11,476 bases of DNA, taken from contig NZ_JBQCCV010000288.1 in the NCBI RefSeq assembly GCF_051961875.1, positions 1 through 11,476 on the forward strand. Direction: 5' to 3'. This DNA comes from Intrasporangium_A sp051961875 (GTDB lineage Bacteria > Actinomycetota > Actinomycetes > Actinomycetales > Dermatophilaceae). The translations under genes and the position numbers were made by a program. The notes below the pieces were generated by a model, which was not told the origin of the DNA, ran no database searches, and was given only the letters and a program-made list of their open reading frames with translations. This document shows, piece after piece, positions 1 to 5,886 of this stretch (position 1 is its first letter; every line of letters begins with the position of its first letter).

Positions 1-59
1 AACCACCTCTGCTCTCCTTTCTCTCCGGTTGAGGCGATGTGGATGTATCAGCGCGACCC

Positions 60-76
60 TCACTGATCTACAGTGA
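60..76. promoter_or_regulatory. Palindromic operator candidate upstream of the MerR-family gene
   Basis: The sequence TCACTG-ATCTA-CAGTGA is a perfect dyad with 6-bp arms and a 5-bp centre. It lies 43 bp before the GTG start of the MerR-like gene. An AT-rich, possibly -10-like TATAGC (92-97) follows. A second, looser dyad (ATCTA 66-70 and TAGAT 83-87) shares its left arm with the centre of the first. MerR-family proteins bind dyads in or near their own promoters, so autoregulation is a reasonable inference. It does not resemble the HAIR element (CTTGAGT-N7-ACTCAAG) bound by classical HspR. Confidence 0.35.
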
Positions 77-118
77 TGGTCATAGATTTGATATAGCACG
101 TGAGAGACAAGGGATCAA

Positions 119-433
119 GTGCCAGTCGAGAACGAATCTTCGGGAACCGCCACCGGCTCGCCCGACGCCGATCGCGGGGTCTACGGCATCTCGGTGGCGG
201 CGGAGCTCGTCGGGATGAGCGCGCAGTCGCTCCGGTTCTACGAGGCGCGTGAGCTGCTCGATCCGGATCGGACGGCGGGGGGCACGCGTCGCTACAGTGC
301 AAATGACCTCGATCGGCTCCGACGCATCGGCCAGCTCCTGGGTGCAGGCCTCAATCTCGCGGGTATCGCCATGGTGCTGGACCTGGAGGACGAGAACGCA
401 CAACTCCGAGCAGAGCAGGAGGACAACCCATGA
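119..433 (+). CDS. Short MerR-family (HspR-like) transcriptional regulator
   Basis: This 104-residue protein has a winged-helix DNA-binding domain of the MerR type. After an unstructured 20-residue leader, residues 21-60 (VYGISVAAELVGMSAQSLRF, then YEARELLDP and the GGTRRYS wing) match the MerR helix-turn-helix and wing. Residues 61-90 (ANDLDRLRRI, then LGAGLNLAGI) match the second helical pair. The GLNLAGI segment and the ISVAAELVGM start are typical of HspR, the heat-shock repressor subgroup. It ends in a short acidic helix (DLEDENAQLRAEQED) that could form the dimer coiled coil; there is no effector-binding domain. The start is GTG, preceded by AAGGGA (109-114), a close but plausible ribosome site. 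Its stop overlaps the next ATG (ATGA, 430-433), so the two genes are probably translationally coupled. The target is unknown: no dnaK or clpB lies in the window. A MerR-type regulator is secure; HspR function is only inferred. Confidence 0.8.
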   Translation: MPVENESSGTATGSPDADRGVYGISVAAELVGMSAQSLRFYEARELLDPDRTAGGTRRYSANDLDRLRRIGQLLGAGLNLAGIAMVLDLEDENAQLRAEQEDNP

Positions 434-660
434 CCGACCACCCCTTCGAGGCCGAGGCTGCCGAGCACGACCTCGCAGAGCAGCAGTTCCCCATCACCGA
501 GGACGACATCACCGACGACGACGTCGAGGCGGCCACGGTCCTGCCTGACGCACCCGTCGGTGACGTGGAGGCGAACGAGGCGGACGTGCTCGAGCAGCAG
601 CTCCCCGTCTCGGGCGACGACCTCGAGGAGTACCCACCTCAGGAGCCCGACGAGGAGTGA
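430..660 (+). CDS. Small, extremely acidic hypothetical protein with internal repeat
   Basis: This 76-residue protein of unknown function has 27 Asp/Glu (about 36%) and no Lys or Arg at all. It contains an internal duplication: residues 12-26 and 50-64 both follow the pattern E-x-D-x-x-E-Q-Q-[FL]-P-[IV]-[TS]-x-D-D, offset by 38 residues. It has no signal peptide or membrane segment and is probably cytoplasmic and largely disordered. It starts on the ATG that overlaps the MerR-like stop codon (ATGA), so its synthesis is probably tied to the regulator. Frame choice is supported by that overlap and by the protein-level repeat. I do not recognise a characterised family. A partner or DNA-mimic role toward the MerR protein is speculation from charge and coupling. 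Confidence 0.7.
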   Translation: MTDHPFEAEAAEHDLAEQQFPITEDDITDDDVEAATVLPDAPVGDVEANEADVLEQQLPVSGDDLEEYPPQEPDEE

Positions 661-689
661 GGGGCATCACGGCTCTCAGGCCCGCCCAC

Positions 690-695
690 TAGGGT
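690..695 (+). promoter_or_regulatory. Possible -10 element (TAGGGT) before nhaA
   Basis: TAGGGT fits the TANNNT pattern common in actinobacterial housekeeping promoters and sits 66 bp before the nhaA ATG. The -35 region at the right distance (about 666-672) matches TTGACA poorly, so this is a weak call. Confidence 0.22.
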
Positions 696-761
696 AGGAG
701 CCGGTGTGCCGGGAAGTCTGGTCGGCGTGACAGCGTCGCCTGCCCCGTGAGGACCTCCCGT

Positions 762-2111
762 ATGCCGCCCACCTCCCCCTCGCCGAAGCCTTCCCTCCCG
801 CGCCGCGTCCTGTCGCCCGGGACCTGGCCCGAGGTCCGCTACGTCCGGGACCTGCTCCGCACCGAGACGGTCGGCGGCGCCGTCCTGCTCGTCGCGGCCC
901 TCGTCGCCCTGATCTGGGCCAACTCGCCCTGGCGCGAGGCCTACGCCGGGATCCGCGACTCGACATTCGGGCCGCGCGGGCTGCACCTCGACCTGTCTGT
1001 CGGGGCCTGGGCGGCCGACGGTCTCCTCGCCGTCTTCTTCCTCGTGGCCGGGATCGAGCTCAAGCGCGAGTTCGTCGCCGGCGACCTCGCCGACCGGCGC
1101 AAGGCCGCCCTGCCGATCGCCGCCGCGGTCTGCGGAGTCGTCCTGCCCGCAGTGCTTTTCGCCGTCACCGTCCTGCTGACGTCAGATGCGAGCGGGAGTC
1201 GGCTCAGCGGCATACTGCACGGCTGGGCGATCCCCACCGCGACGGACATCGCGTTCGCGCTCGCGGTCCTCGCGGTGATCGGCACCCACCTGCCGACCGC
1301 GCTCCGCGCGTTCCTGCTCACCCTCGCCGTCGTCGACGACCTCATCGCGATCACGATCATCGCCGTCTTCTACACGCAGCAGCTGCACCTGGTCTGGCTG
1401 GCCCTCGCGGTCGTGCCGCTCGCCGTCTGGCATCTCCTCCTCAGGCGCCGGTTCACCAACCCGGTCGTGCTCGCCGTGATCGCGCTCGTCACCTGGGGTC
1501 TCGTCCACGCGTCCGGCGTCCATGCGACGGTCGCCGGGGTGCTGCTCGGACTGCTCGTGCCCGTAGCCCGGTGGGCCGAGGACGACCCGGACTACCGCTC
1601 GATCGCCGAGCGGATACAGCACCGGCTCCAACCGTTCTCGGCCGGGGTCGCGGTGCCGGTGTTCGCGTTCTTCGCCGCCGGCGTGACCGTCGTCGGGGGT
1701 GGCCTCGGTGAGGGTCTGCGCGACCGGGCGGCGCTCGGAGTCGTCGTCGGGCTCGTGGCCGGCAAAGCCGTCGGGATCTTCGGCGGGACATGGGCGTTCA
1801 CCAGGTTCACCCGGGCCGAGCTCGACGAAAGCCTCGGCTGGACCGACGTGTTCGGGCTGTCGGTGCTCGGAGGGGTCGGCTTCACCGTCGCGCTGCTCGT
1901 CGCCGAGCTGTCGTATGGCGCAGGGTCGGCCCAGACAGACCACGTGAAGTTCGCCGTCCTCCTCGGGAGCCTCATCTCGGCCTTGCTCGCGGCGGTCGTG
2001 CTGCGGATGCGGAACCGGCACTATGCCCGGGTCGCGGCGGAGGAGCAGGTCGACCTCGATGGCGACGGCATCCCGGACATCTACCAGCGGGACGAGCCCC
2101 GGGACTCCTGA
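762..2111 (+). CDS. nhaA: Na+/H+ antiporter NhaA
   Basis: This inner-membrane secondary transporter exchanges cytoplasmic Na+ (or Li+) for external H+, serving pH and salt homeostasis. The 449-residue product shows the family landmarks in order: GIELKREFVAGDL (about 97-109), GWAIPTATDIAFAL with the Asp equivalent to E. coli D133 (residue 162), AVVDDLIAI with the ion-binding aspartate pair (192-193, matching E. coli D163/D164), VHATVAGVLLGLLVP (about 253-267), VAGKAVGI with the Lys matching K300 (335), and GGVGFTVALLVAEL near the C-terminus. I chose the ATG at 762 because GAGGA (749-753) lies 8 bp upstream. A GTG at 747 in the same frame lacks such a site. It is longer than E. coli NhaA (388 residues) because of N- and C-terminal tails. 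The C-terminal tail carries DLDGDGIPD, a calcium-loop-like motif. It stands alone; no operon partner is evident. Confidence 0.95.
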   Translation: MPPTSPSPKPSLPRRVLSPGTWPEVRYVRDLLRTETVGGAVLLVAALVALIWANSPWREAYAGIRDSTFGPRGLHLDLSVGAWAADGLLAVFFLVAGIELKREFVAGDLADRRKAALPIAAAVCGVVLPAVLFAVTVLLTSDASGSRLSGILHGWAIPTATDIAFALAVLAVIGTHLPTALRAFLLTLAVVDDLIAITIIAVFYTQQLHLVWLALAVVPLAVWHLLLRRRFTNPVVLAVIALVTWGLVHASGVHATVAGVLLGLLVPVARWAEDDPDYRSIAERIQHRLQPFSAGVAVPVFAFFAAGVTVVGGGLGEGLRDRAALGVVVGLVAGKAVGIFGGTWAFTRFTRAELDESLGWTDVFGLSVLGGVGFTVALLVAELSYGAGSAQTDHVKFAVLLGSLISALLAAVVLRMRNRHYARVAAEEQVDLDGDGIPDIYQRDEPRDS

Positions 2112-2227
2112 GCGGGTGAGTCGGCGCCAGCGACACGCGGGACGAAGGTGGATTTACAGGACGCGCCCGTGCCCGCCGAGGACCGAGGGGTAGACGATGG
2201 ACCTCCTCCCCTCCACCGGAGCCCGCC

Positions 2228-2338
2228 ATGAACCTCATCGGCATCGACGTCCTCGCCGCCCTCCTGACCGGAGTCGCCTGGGTCTCCATCGGGATGCTCG
2301 CGTGCATCGGCCTCTCCCGGATCTCGCGCCGCCACTGA
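2228..2338 (+). CDS. Candidate 36-residue single-span membrane microprotein
   Basis: A short reading frame starts at ATG 2228 with GGAG (2218-2221) six bases upstream, and ends at TGA 2336-2338. The product begins MNLIGIDVLAALLTGVAW and continues through a hydrophobic stretch (about residues 8-29) to a basic end, SRISRRH. A hydrophobic helix followed by positive charge is the layout of a small single-pass membrane protein. It lies between nhaA and the holin-like gene. In high-GC DNA, hydrophobic frames of this size can arise by chance, so conservation would be needed to be sure. I recognise no family. Confidence 0.42.
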   Translation: MNLIGIDVLAALLTGVAWVSIGMLACIGLSRISRRH

Positions 2339-2461
2339 CCCGGCCGCACCCAGACCGCGCGCCTGGGCCGGAGCCGGCTGGGCGGCATACGTCCTCGTTG
2401 GGAGCCTGCGCACCGCGGGACGGAACGTGCCGCGTCTCAGCCCCGGGTGAACTGGGCACAG

Positions 2462-2467
2462 TAGGGT
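2462..2467 (+). promoter_or_regulatory. Possible -10 element (TAGGGT) before the holin-like gene
   Basis: A second TAGGGT, in the context CACAGTAGGGTGAG, lies 53 bp before the ATG at 2521. It has the same hexamer as the one before nhaA. No good -35 is visible. The rest of 2339-2487 holds nothing I can assign. Confidence 0.2.
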
Positions 2468-2504
2468 GAGAACGGTCAGGCGCCCGGGTGGGCGCGCGTC
2501 AGGC

Positions 2505-2512
2505 AGGAGGAG
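2505..2512 (+). promoter_or_regulatory. Strong ribosome binding site deciding the holin-like start
   Basis: AGGAGGAG is a near-perfect Shine-Dalgarno sequence 8 bp before ATG 2521. It places the start there rather than at the upstream in-frame GTG 2488. Confidence 0.75.
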
Positions 2513-2520
2513 TGCAGCCG

Positions 2521-3405
2521 ATGAGCACCATGAGGCCCGGGCAGGACCGCAACGAACGAACCCTCGGCCAGCTCGTCGCCTCCGCCACCCAGGACTTCTC
2601 GACGATCATCCGTGGCGAGATCGCGCTCGCGAAGGCCGAGCTCAGCTCGCAGTTCAAGAAGGCCGGCATGGGCGGAGCACTGCTCGCGGCTGCCGGCGTC
2701 GTCGGCTTCTACTCCGTCTACTTCATCTTCATCACGATCGCCGAGGGCATCACCGCGGCGGGGCTGCCGAAGTGGCTCAGCTACCTCATCGTGACCGTGT
2801 TCTTCCTCCTCGTCGCGGGCATCCTCGCGCTCCTCGGCGTGCGCCGGCTCAGGTCCATGCAGCCCAAGCCGACCAAGGCCGTGGCGGAGGCGGAGCTGAC
2901 CGTGGCCGCGCTGAAGCGGGCGACGAGCAACCCCTACAACCCGAACGGCTCGCGGGCCGTCGTGGCGGGGACCGCGAGCCCGGCGGCCGCCGCGACCACG
3001 CCCACCCAGGCCGCGCACGCCGCTCCCGTCAGCGCCTCGAGCGCCCCCGGCATCGCGGCCGGCTCGCCGGAGGCCCGGCTCGCCGACGCCCGCACCGCCG
3101 AGGCTCGTGCAGCCGCGCCCGGCAGGCCCGCCCCGGCGGCACCGCTCCCCGGGACGACGACCACGTCGACGCACGGCTGGGAGGAGACGGCCTCCGACGC
3201 CGTCGCCTCCGGCACGGGGGTCGAGGGCCCGGCCGACCTGACCGACCACCCCGTCATGTCGTCCGCCCCCGGCGCGTCGACCGCAGCCCTCCCGCGCACC
3301 CGCGCCGAGGCCAAGGCCCAGGCCGAGGCCGAGGCCGAGGCGAAGGCCCACGAGGACGCCAAGGCGCACGCCGACGGCAAGCGCCGCGACACGCCAGAGG
3401 CCTGA
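2521..3405 (+). CDS. Phage-holin-like family membrane protein with long Ala-rich tail
   Basis: This 294-residue protein belongs to the actinobacterial group annotated as phage holin family, which are usually chromosomal membrane proteins of unknown role rather than lysis holins. Residues 10-48 (NERTLGQLVASATQDFSTII, then RGEIALAKAEL) form the typical amphipathic N-terminal helix. Two membrane spans follow at about 50-75 and 86-107, then the basic GVRRLRSM. From about residue 140 to the end is a low-complexity Ala/Pro/Thr-rich region finishing in Glu/Lys/Ala repeats, so the protein is about twice the usual length. The ATG at 2521 is chosen because AGGAGGAG (2505-2512) lies 8 bp upstream; a GTG at 2488 in frame lies before that site. 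The alpha/beta hydrolase follows 60 bp downstream. This order resembles Rv3669-ephE of M. tuberculosis (from memory). Confidence 0.82.
   Translation: MSTMRPGQDRNERTLGQLVASATQDFSTIIRGEIALAKAELSSQFKKAGMGGALLAAAGVVGFYSVYFIFITIAEGITAAGLPKWLSYLIVTVFFLLVAGILALLGVRRLRSMQPKPTKAVAEAELTVAALKRATSNPYNPNGSRAVVAGTASPAAAATTPTQAAHAAPVSASSAPGIAAGSPEARLADARTAEARAAAPGRPAPAAPLPGTTTTSTHGWEETASDAVASGTGVEGPADLTDHPVMSSAPGASTAALPRTRAEAKAQAEAEAEAKAHEDAKAHADGKRRDTPEA
3303..3349 (+). repeat. Imperfect hexanucleotide (GCCGAG/GCCAAG) repeat inside the holin-like gene
   Basis: Units of six bases, mostly GCCGAG with GCCAAG, GCCCAG and GCGAAG variants, run in tandem and in frame. They encode an Ala-Glu/Lys/Gln dipeptide repeat in the C-terminal tail. 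Loss or gain of a unit keeps the reading frame, so length could vary between strains without breaking the gene. Confidence 0.6.
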
Positions 3406-3465
3406 GCCACCGGCCCGGTTCCTTCCGCCGCGCGGCTGACCCGCGCCCGTCTCCCGAGAGCTCCC

Positions 3466-4374
3466 ATGCCCGTTGACCCCGCCTTCGTCGACATCGAAGG
3501 TCCTTGGGAGCACCGTTACGTCGCCGCCAATGGCGCGCGGTTCCATGTCGCCGTGATGGGCGACGGGCCGCTCGTCATGATGCTGCACGGCTTCCCGCAG
3601 TTCTGGTACACGTGGCGCGACCAGATGACGGCGCTCGCCTCGCGCGGCTATCGCGTCGCGGCGATGGACCTGCGCGGCTACGGCGGCTCGGACAAGCCGC
3701 CCCGGGGCTACGACACCTACATGTCGACCCTCGACACCGCGAGCGTCATCCGGGCCCTCGGCGAGTCGTCGGCGATCGTTGTCGGGCAGGGGCTTGGCGG
3801 CTGGATCGCCTGGTGCATGCCGATCTTCCGGGCCGATGTGACCCGCGCGGTCGCGTCGCTATCGATGGCGCACCCGCGGGTGATGCGGCACGCGACGTGG
3901 ACGAACCACCGGCAGCGCGAGGCGTCCCGCTGGATGCTCGAGCTGCAGAAGCCGTTCAAGCCGGAGCGGGCCATGAACCGGTCCCACACGTATGTCGAGA
4001 GCTTCCTCACCGCATGGTCGTCCCCCTACGGCTCCTATCCCAAGCCCGAGGACGTCACGCGCTACGGCGACGGGATGATGATCCCGTTCGTCGCCCACTC
4101 GGCGGCCGAGCACTACCGCTGGCTGGGGCGCTCCTCGGTCCGGCCGGATGGACCGATGTTCATGCGGCGCATCCGCCGGCCGATCGACGTCCCCGTGCTG
4201 CAGCTGCAGGGAACCGACGACCGGTGCGTCCTCATCGACGCGACGACTGGGTCCGGCGCCTATGTGCCCGGCGACTACCGCTACGTCGTCGTCGACGGCG
4301 CCGGCCACTTCCTCACGGAGGAGGCACCCCACGCCGTCAGCCGCATCCTCATCGAGTGGCTCGAGACGCAGTGA
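3466..4374 (+). CDS. Alpha/beta hydrolase, epoxide-hydrolase (EphE-like) group, nucleophile position Gly
   Basis: This 302-residue alpha/beta-hydrolase-fold protein is closest by eye to mycobacterial EphE-type proteins. The oxyanion-side motif LHGFPQFWYTW (residues 40-50) and the DLRGYGGSDKPPRGYDTY strand are typical of epoxide hydrolases and haloalkane dehalogenases. His281 (GAGHFLTEE) and an acid at Asp251/252 (GTDDRC) complete two thirds of the triad. The nucleophile elbow, normally G-H-D-x-G-G or G-x-S-x-G, reads VVGQGLGG: the nucleophile position is Gly109 (codon 3790-3792) and the preceding His is Gln. A canonical epoxide hydrolase reaction is therefore doubtful. No signal peptide is seen, so it is probably cytoplasmic. 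A weak GAGAG (3456-3460) precedes the ATG. Its stop overlaps the next start (GTGA), implying coupling to the serine hydrolase. Fold assignment is secure; activity is open. Confidence 0.85.
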   Translation: MPVDPAFVDIEGPWEHRYVAANGARFHVAVMGDGPLVMMLHGFPQFWYTWRDQMTALASRGYRVAAMDLRGYGGSDKPPRGYDTYMSTLDTASVIRALGESSAIVVGQGLGGWIAWCMPIFRADVTRAVASLSMAHPRVMRHATWTNHRQREASRWMLELQKPFKPERAMNRSHTYVESFLTAWSSPYGSYPKPEDVTRYGDGMMIPFVAHSAAEHYRWLGRSSVRPDGPMFMRRIRRPIDVPVLQLQGTDDRCVLIDATTGSGAYVPGDYRYVVVDGAGHFLTEEAPHAVSRILIEWLETQ

Positions 4375-5162
4375 GCGCCGTCTCGTGGTCGGTGTGCGTC
4401 CGCGACGCGTCAGGTATGCCGCTGAGCTCGCAGGGCGCCCACGCTGAGTTGCGCACCGCGTCCGTCGGGAAGGTGCTCCTGCTGCTGTCCGTGGCGGGCC
4501 TGCTGTGTGACGGGTCCCTGTCCGCCGATGAGATGTTGCGCCGGGAACCCGTTGACGCCGTGGCGGATTCGGGCCTGTGGTGGCAGCTGTCGGTCGACGC
4601 GCTGCCGCTCGCTGATGTGGCCCAGCTGGTCGGCGCAGTGAGCGACAACCTTGCGACGAACGTGCTCTTGCGCAGGGTCGGGGTGGATTACGTTGCCCGG
4701 GTGGGCAGTTCACTAGGCCTGGAGCGGACCGCCTTGCACGACAAGGTTCGTGATGTGCGCGGTCCTGGGGATCCTGCGACGTTGTCGACGGGGACGGCTG
4801 AGGAGCTGAGCAGTCTCATGCTGCGGCTGGAGACAACCACTGCGATGGGCCCGGAGCCGGATTCGCTGGTTCGGCAATGGCTTTCGTCGAACGTGGACCT
4901 GTCGATGGTGGGGTCGGCCTTCGTTGCGCGGTTGGGTCTCGACCCCCTGGCTCACCTGGATGGGCCGATCCGGTTCTTCAACAAGACCGGGACGGATGCC
5001 GGCGTCCGGGCCGACGTCGGGACGGTCACCGTCGGCGACCGCACCCTGGCATGGGCCGCCATCGCCAACTGGGCCCCTGAGGACGACGGCCGCCTCGTGA
5101 GCGAGGCGATGGCAGGCATGCGGCGCATCGGCGACGAGATCGTGGACCGGCTCACTGCCTGA
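4371..5162 (+). CDS. Beta-lactamase-fold serine hydrolase, cytoplasmic
   Basis: This 263-residue protein has three motifs of the class A beta-lactamase / DD-peptidase fold in order: S31-V-G-K34 (SxxK, catalytic Ser and Lys), SDN at 91-93, and KTG at 205-207. The start GTG (4371) overlaps the stop of the preceding hydrolase by 4 bp. The residues before SVGK leave no room for an upstream signal sequence, and none is visible, so it is likely cytosolic, unlike true beta-lactamases. In the omega-loop region (about 117-140, GLERTALHDKVRDVRGPGDP) I find no clear E-x-x-L-N, so the deacylating Glu166 of class A enzymes seems absent. This argues for an esterase, peptidase or amidase-like activity rather than antibiotic resistance. 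Annotation as a class A beta-lactamase-related serine hydrolase is appropriate; the substrate is unknown. Confidence 0.82.
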   Translation: MSAVSWSVCVRDASGMPLSSQGAHAELRTASVGKVLLLLSVAGLLCDGSLSADEMLRREPVDAVADSGLWWQLSVDALPLADVAQLVGAVSDNLATNVLLRRVGVDYVARVGSSLGLERTALHDKVRDVRGPGDPATLSTGTAEELSSLMLRLETTTAMGPEPDSLVRQWLSSNVDLSMVGSAFVARLGLDPLAHLDGPIRFFNKTGTDAGVRADVGTVTVGDRTLAWAAIANWAPEDDGRLVSEAMAGMRRIGDEIVDRLTA

Positions 5163-5177
5163 TGGGATGATTCCACC

Positions 5178-5206
5178 TTGAGGGGTGGATATCTTCCTCC
5201 TATGCT
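5178..5206 (+). promoter_or_regulatory. vapBC promoter (TTGAGG, 17 bp, TATGCT), predicted leaderless
   Basis: A -35 TTGAGG (5178-5183) and a -10 TATGCT (5201-5206) are separated by the ideal 17 bp. The expected start of transcription, 6-7 bases after the -10, falls on the A of the vapB ATG (5213). No ribosome binding site lies in between, so the mRNA is probably leaderless, a common arrangement in actinobacteria. Confidence 0.6.
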
Positions 5207-5214
5207 GGAAGCAT
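5202..5214. promoter_or_regulatory. VapBC operator candidate: ATGCT-GGA-AGCAT palindrome
   Basis: A perfect dyad with 5-bp arms around GGA overlaps the -10 element and the first bases of the vapB start codon. A second dyad, TCCACC-TTGAGG-GGTGGA (5172-5189), brackets the -35 hexamer. VapB or VapBC complexes typically repress their own promoter by binding such palindromes, so these are natural candidate operators. Binding itself is inference. Confidence 0.45.
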
Positions 5215-5467
5215 GGCGCTGAACATCAAGGATGCGGAGACGGACCGCCTGGTTCGTCAACTCGCCGCGGAGACCGGGGAGTCGATCACCGTCGCAACGC
5301 GCGTCGCCATCGAAGAGCGCTTGGCGCGTCTACATGCACGGCAGCATGCGACCGGACGCAGCTCTGATCTTTACCGCATCATCGAGCGAGGAAGAGAACG
5401 GCAGATACTCGACGCGCGCCCCGTGGATGAGATCCTCGGGTACGACGAACACGGTCTACCGTCCTGA
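5213..5467 (+). CDS. vapB: Type II antitoxin VapB (PSK / Rv0623-like family)
   Basis: This 84-residue antitoxin should neutralise the adjacent VapC toxin and repress the operon. The N-terminus MALNIKDAETDRLVRQLAAE, followed by TGESITVATRVAIEERLARL (residues 21-40), is the signature of the Rv0623-like (PSK) VapB DNA-binding domain: a short beta strand, then two helices. Residues 50-84 (SSDLYRIIERGRERQI and onward to DEILGYDEHGLPS) form the toxin-binding tail, with the DEILGYDE-G-LP ending common in this family. It starts at ATG 5213, which is probably the first base of its transcript. The stop TGA is separated from the vapC ATG by a single base, so the pair is co-translated, antitoxin first as usual. 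Confidence 0.9.
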   Translation: MALNIKDAETDRLVRQLAAETGESITVATRVAIEERLARLHARQHATGRSSDLYRIIERGRERQILDARPVDEILGYDEHGLPS

Positions 5468-5468
5468 C

Positions 5469-5864
5469 ATGGTCGTCGACACTTCCGCCCTCGTTGCCAT
5501 CGTGCTTGGCGAGAGTGACGCCGAGCGCTACCTAGCCGCACTTCTCGCTGCCCGAGATGGAATACGCCTGTCGGCGGTGACCGCGGTCGAGGCCGCGATT
5601 GTGATCGAGAGTCGGCAGGGCAGTGACGCGACGAGGGATCTTGAGTTGCTGCTAAGTCAGCTGAGGGCGACCGTGACTGTCTGCGACGAAGACCAGGTGG
5701 CTGCTGCTCTCAATGGGTGGCGTCGGTTCGGAAAGGGCCGCCATCCCGCCGCCCTCAACCTGGGCGACTGCTTTTCGTATGCCCTGGCCCGAACAGTCAA
5801 TGAGGAGTTGCTGTTCAAAGGCGATGACTTCCCTCAGACCGACGTACGGTGCGCGTTGGCCTAG
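5469..5864 (+). CDS. vapC: Type II toxin VapC, PIN-domain ribonuclease
   Basis: This 131-residue PIN-domain protein is predicted to be a Mg2+-dependent endoribonuclease that inhibits translation by cutting tRNA or rRNA when free of VapB. The acidic active-site residues are all visible: Asp4 (MVVDTSALVAI), Glu41 (SAVTAVEAAIV), Asp100 (ALNLGDCFSYALA) and Asp119/Asp120 (LLFKGDDFPQTD). The length is normal for VapC and the frame is intact, so it is likely functional. The ATG at 5469 follows the vapB stop after one base. The specific RNA target cannot be read from sequence. The module sits between the hydrolase pair and the citrate locus, beside transposon-end-like repeats, which suits horizontal acquisition. 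Confidence 0.92.
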   Translation: MVVDTSALVAIVLGESDAERYLAALLAARDGIRLSAVTAVEAAIVIESRQGSDATRDLELLLSQLRATVTVCDEDQVAAALNGWRRFGKGRHPAALNLGDCFSYALARTVNEELLFKGDDFPQTDVRCALA

Positions 5865-5886
5865 AGGCGAGCGCGACGCGCCCCCC

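Noticed and set aside
2103..2122. GACTC...GAGTC hairpin at the nhaA stop as a terminator
   Set aside because: Only a 5-bp stem, overlapping the coding end, with no T-run.
2521..3405. Holin-like gene as evidence of a prophage
   Set aside because: No endolysin, capsid or integrase is nearby; this family is a common chromosomal membrane protein in actinobacteria.
3427..3436. GCCGCGCGGC palindrome after the holin-like gene as a terminator
   Set aside because: It has no loop and no T-run, and such palindromes are expected by chance at this GC content.
2466..3476. Long Arg/Gly-rich open frame on the plus strand over the holin-like gene
   Set aside because: It overlaps a gene with a strong ribosome site and clear membrane spans; its composition is that of an out-of-frame high-GC reading.
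2476..3588. 370-residue minus-strand open frame
   Set aside because: Antisense to two well-supported genes; Gly/Arg-rich with no domain, as expected of a shadow frame.
3504..4370. Upstream extension of the serine hydrolase frame through the alpha/beta hydrolase
   Set aside because: The extension is Arg/Ala-rich shadow sequence; the beta-lactamase-fold protein begins at GTG 4371, where it overlaps the preceding stop.
5232..5468. Upstream extension of the vapC frame across vapB
   Set aside because: The PIN domain begins MVVDTSA at 5469, with the catalytic Asp at residue 4; the extension is out of frame with the genuine VapB.
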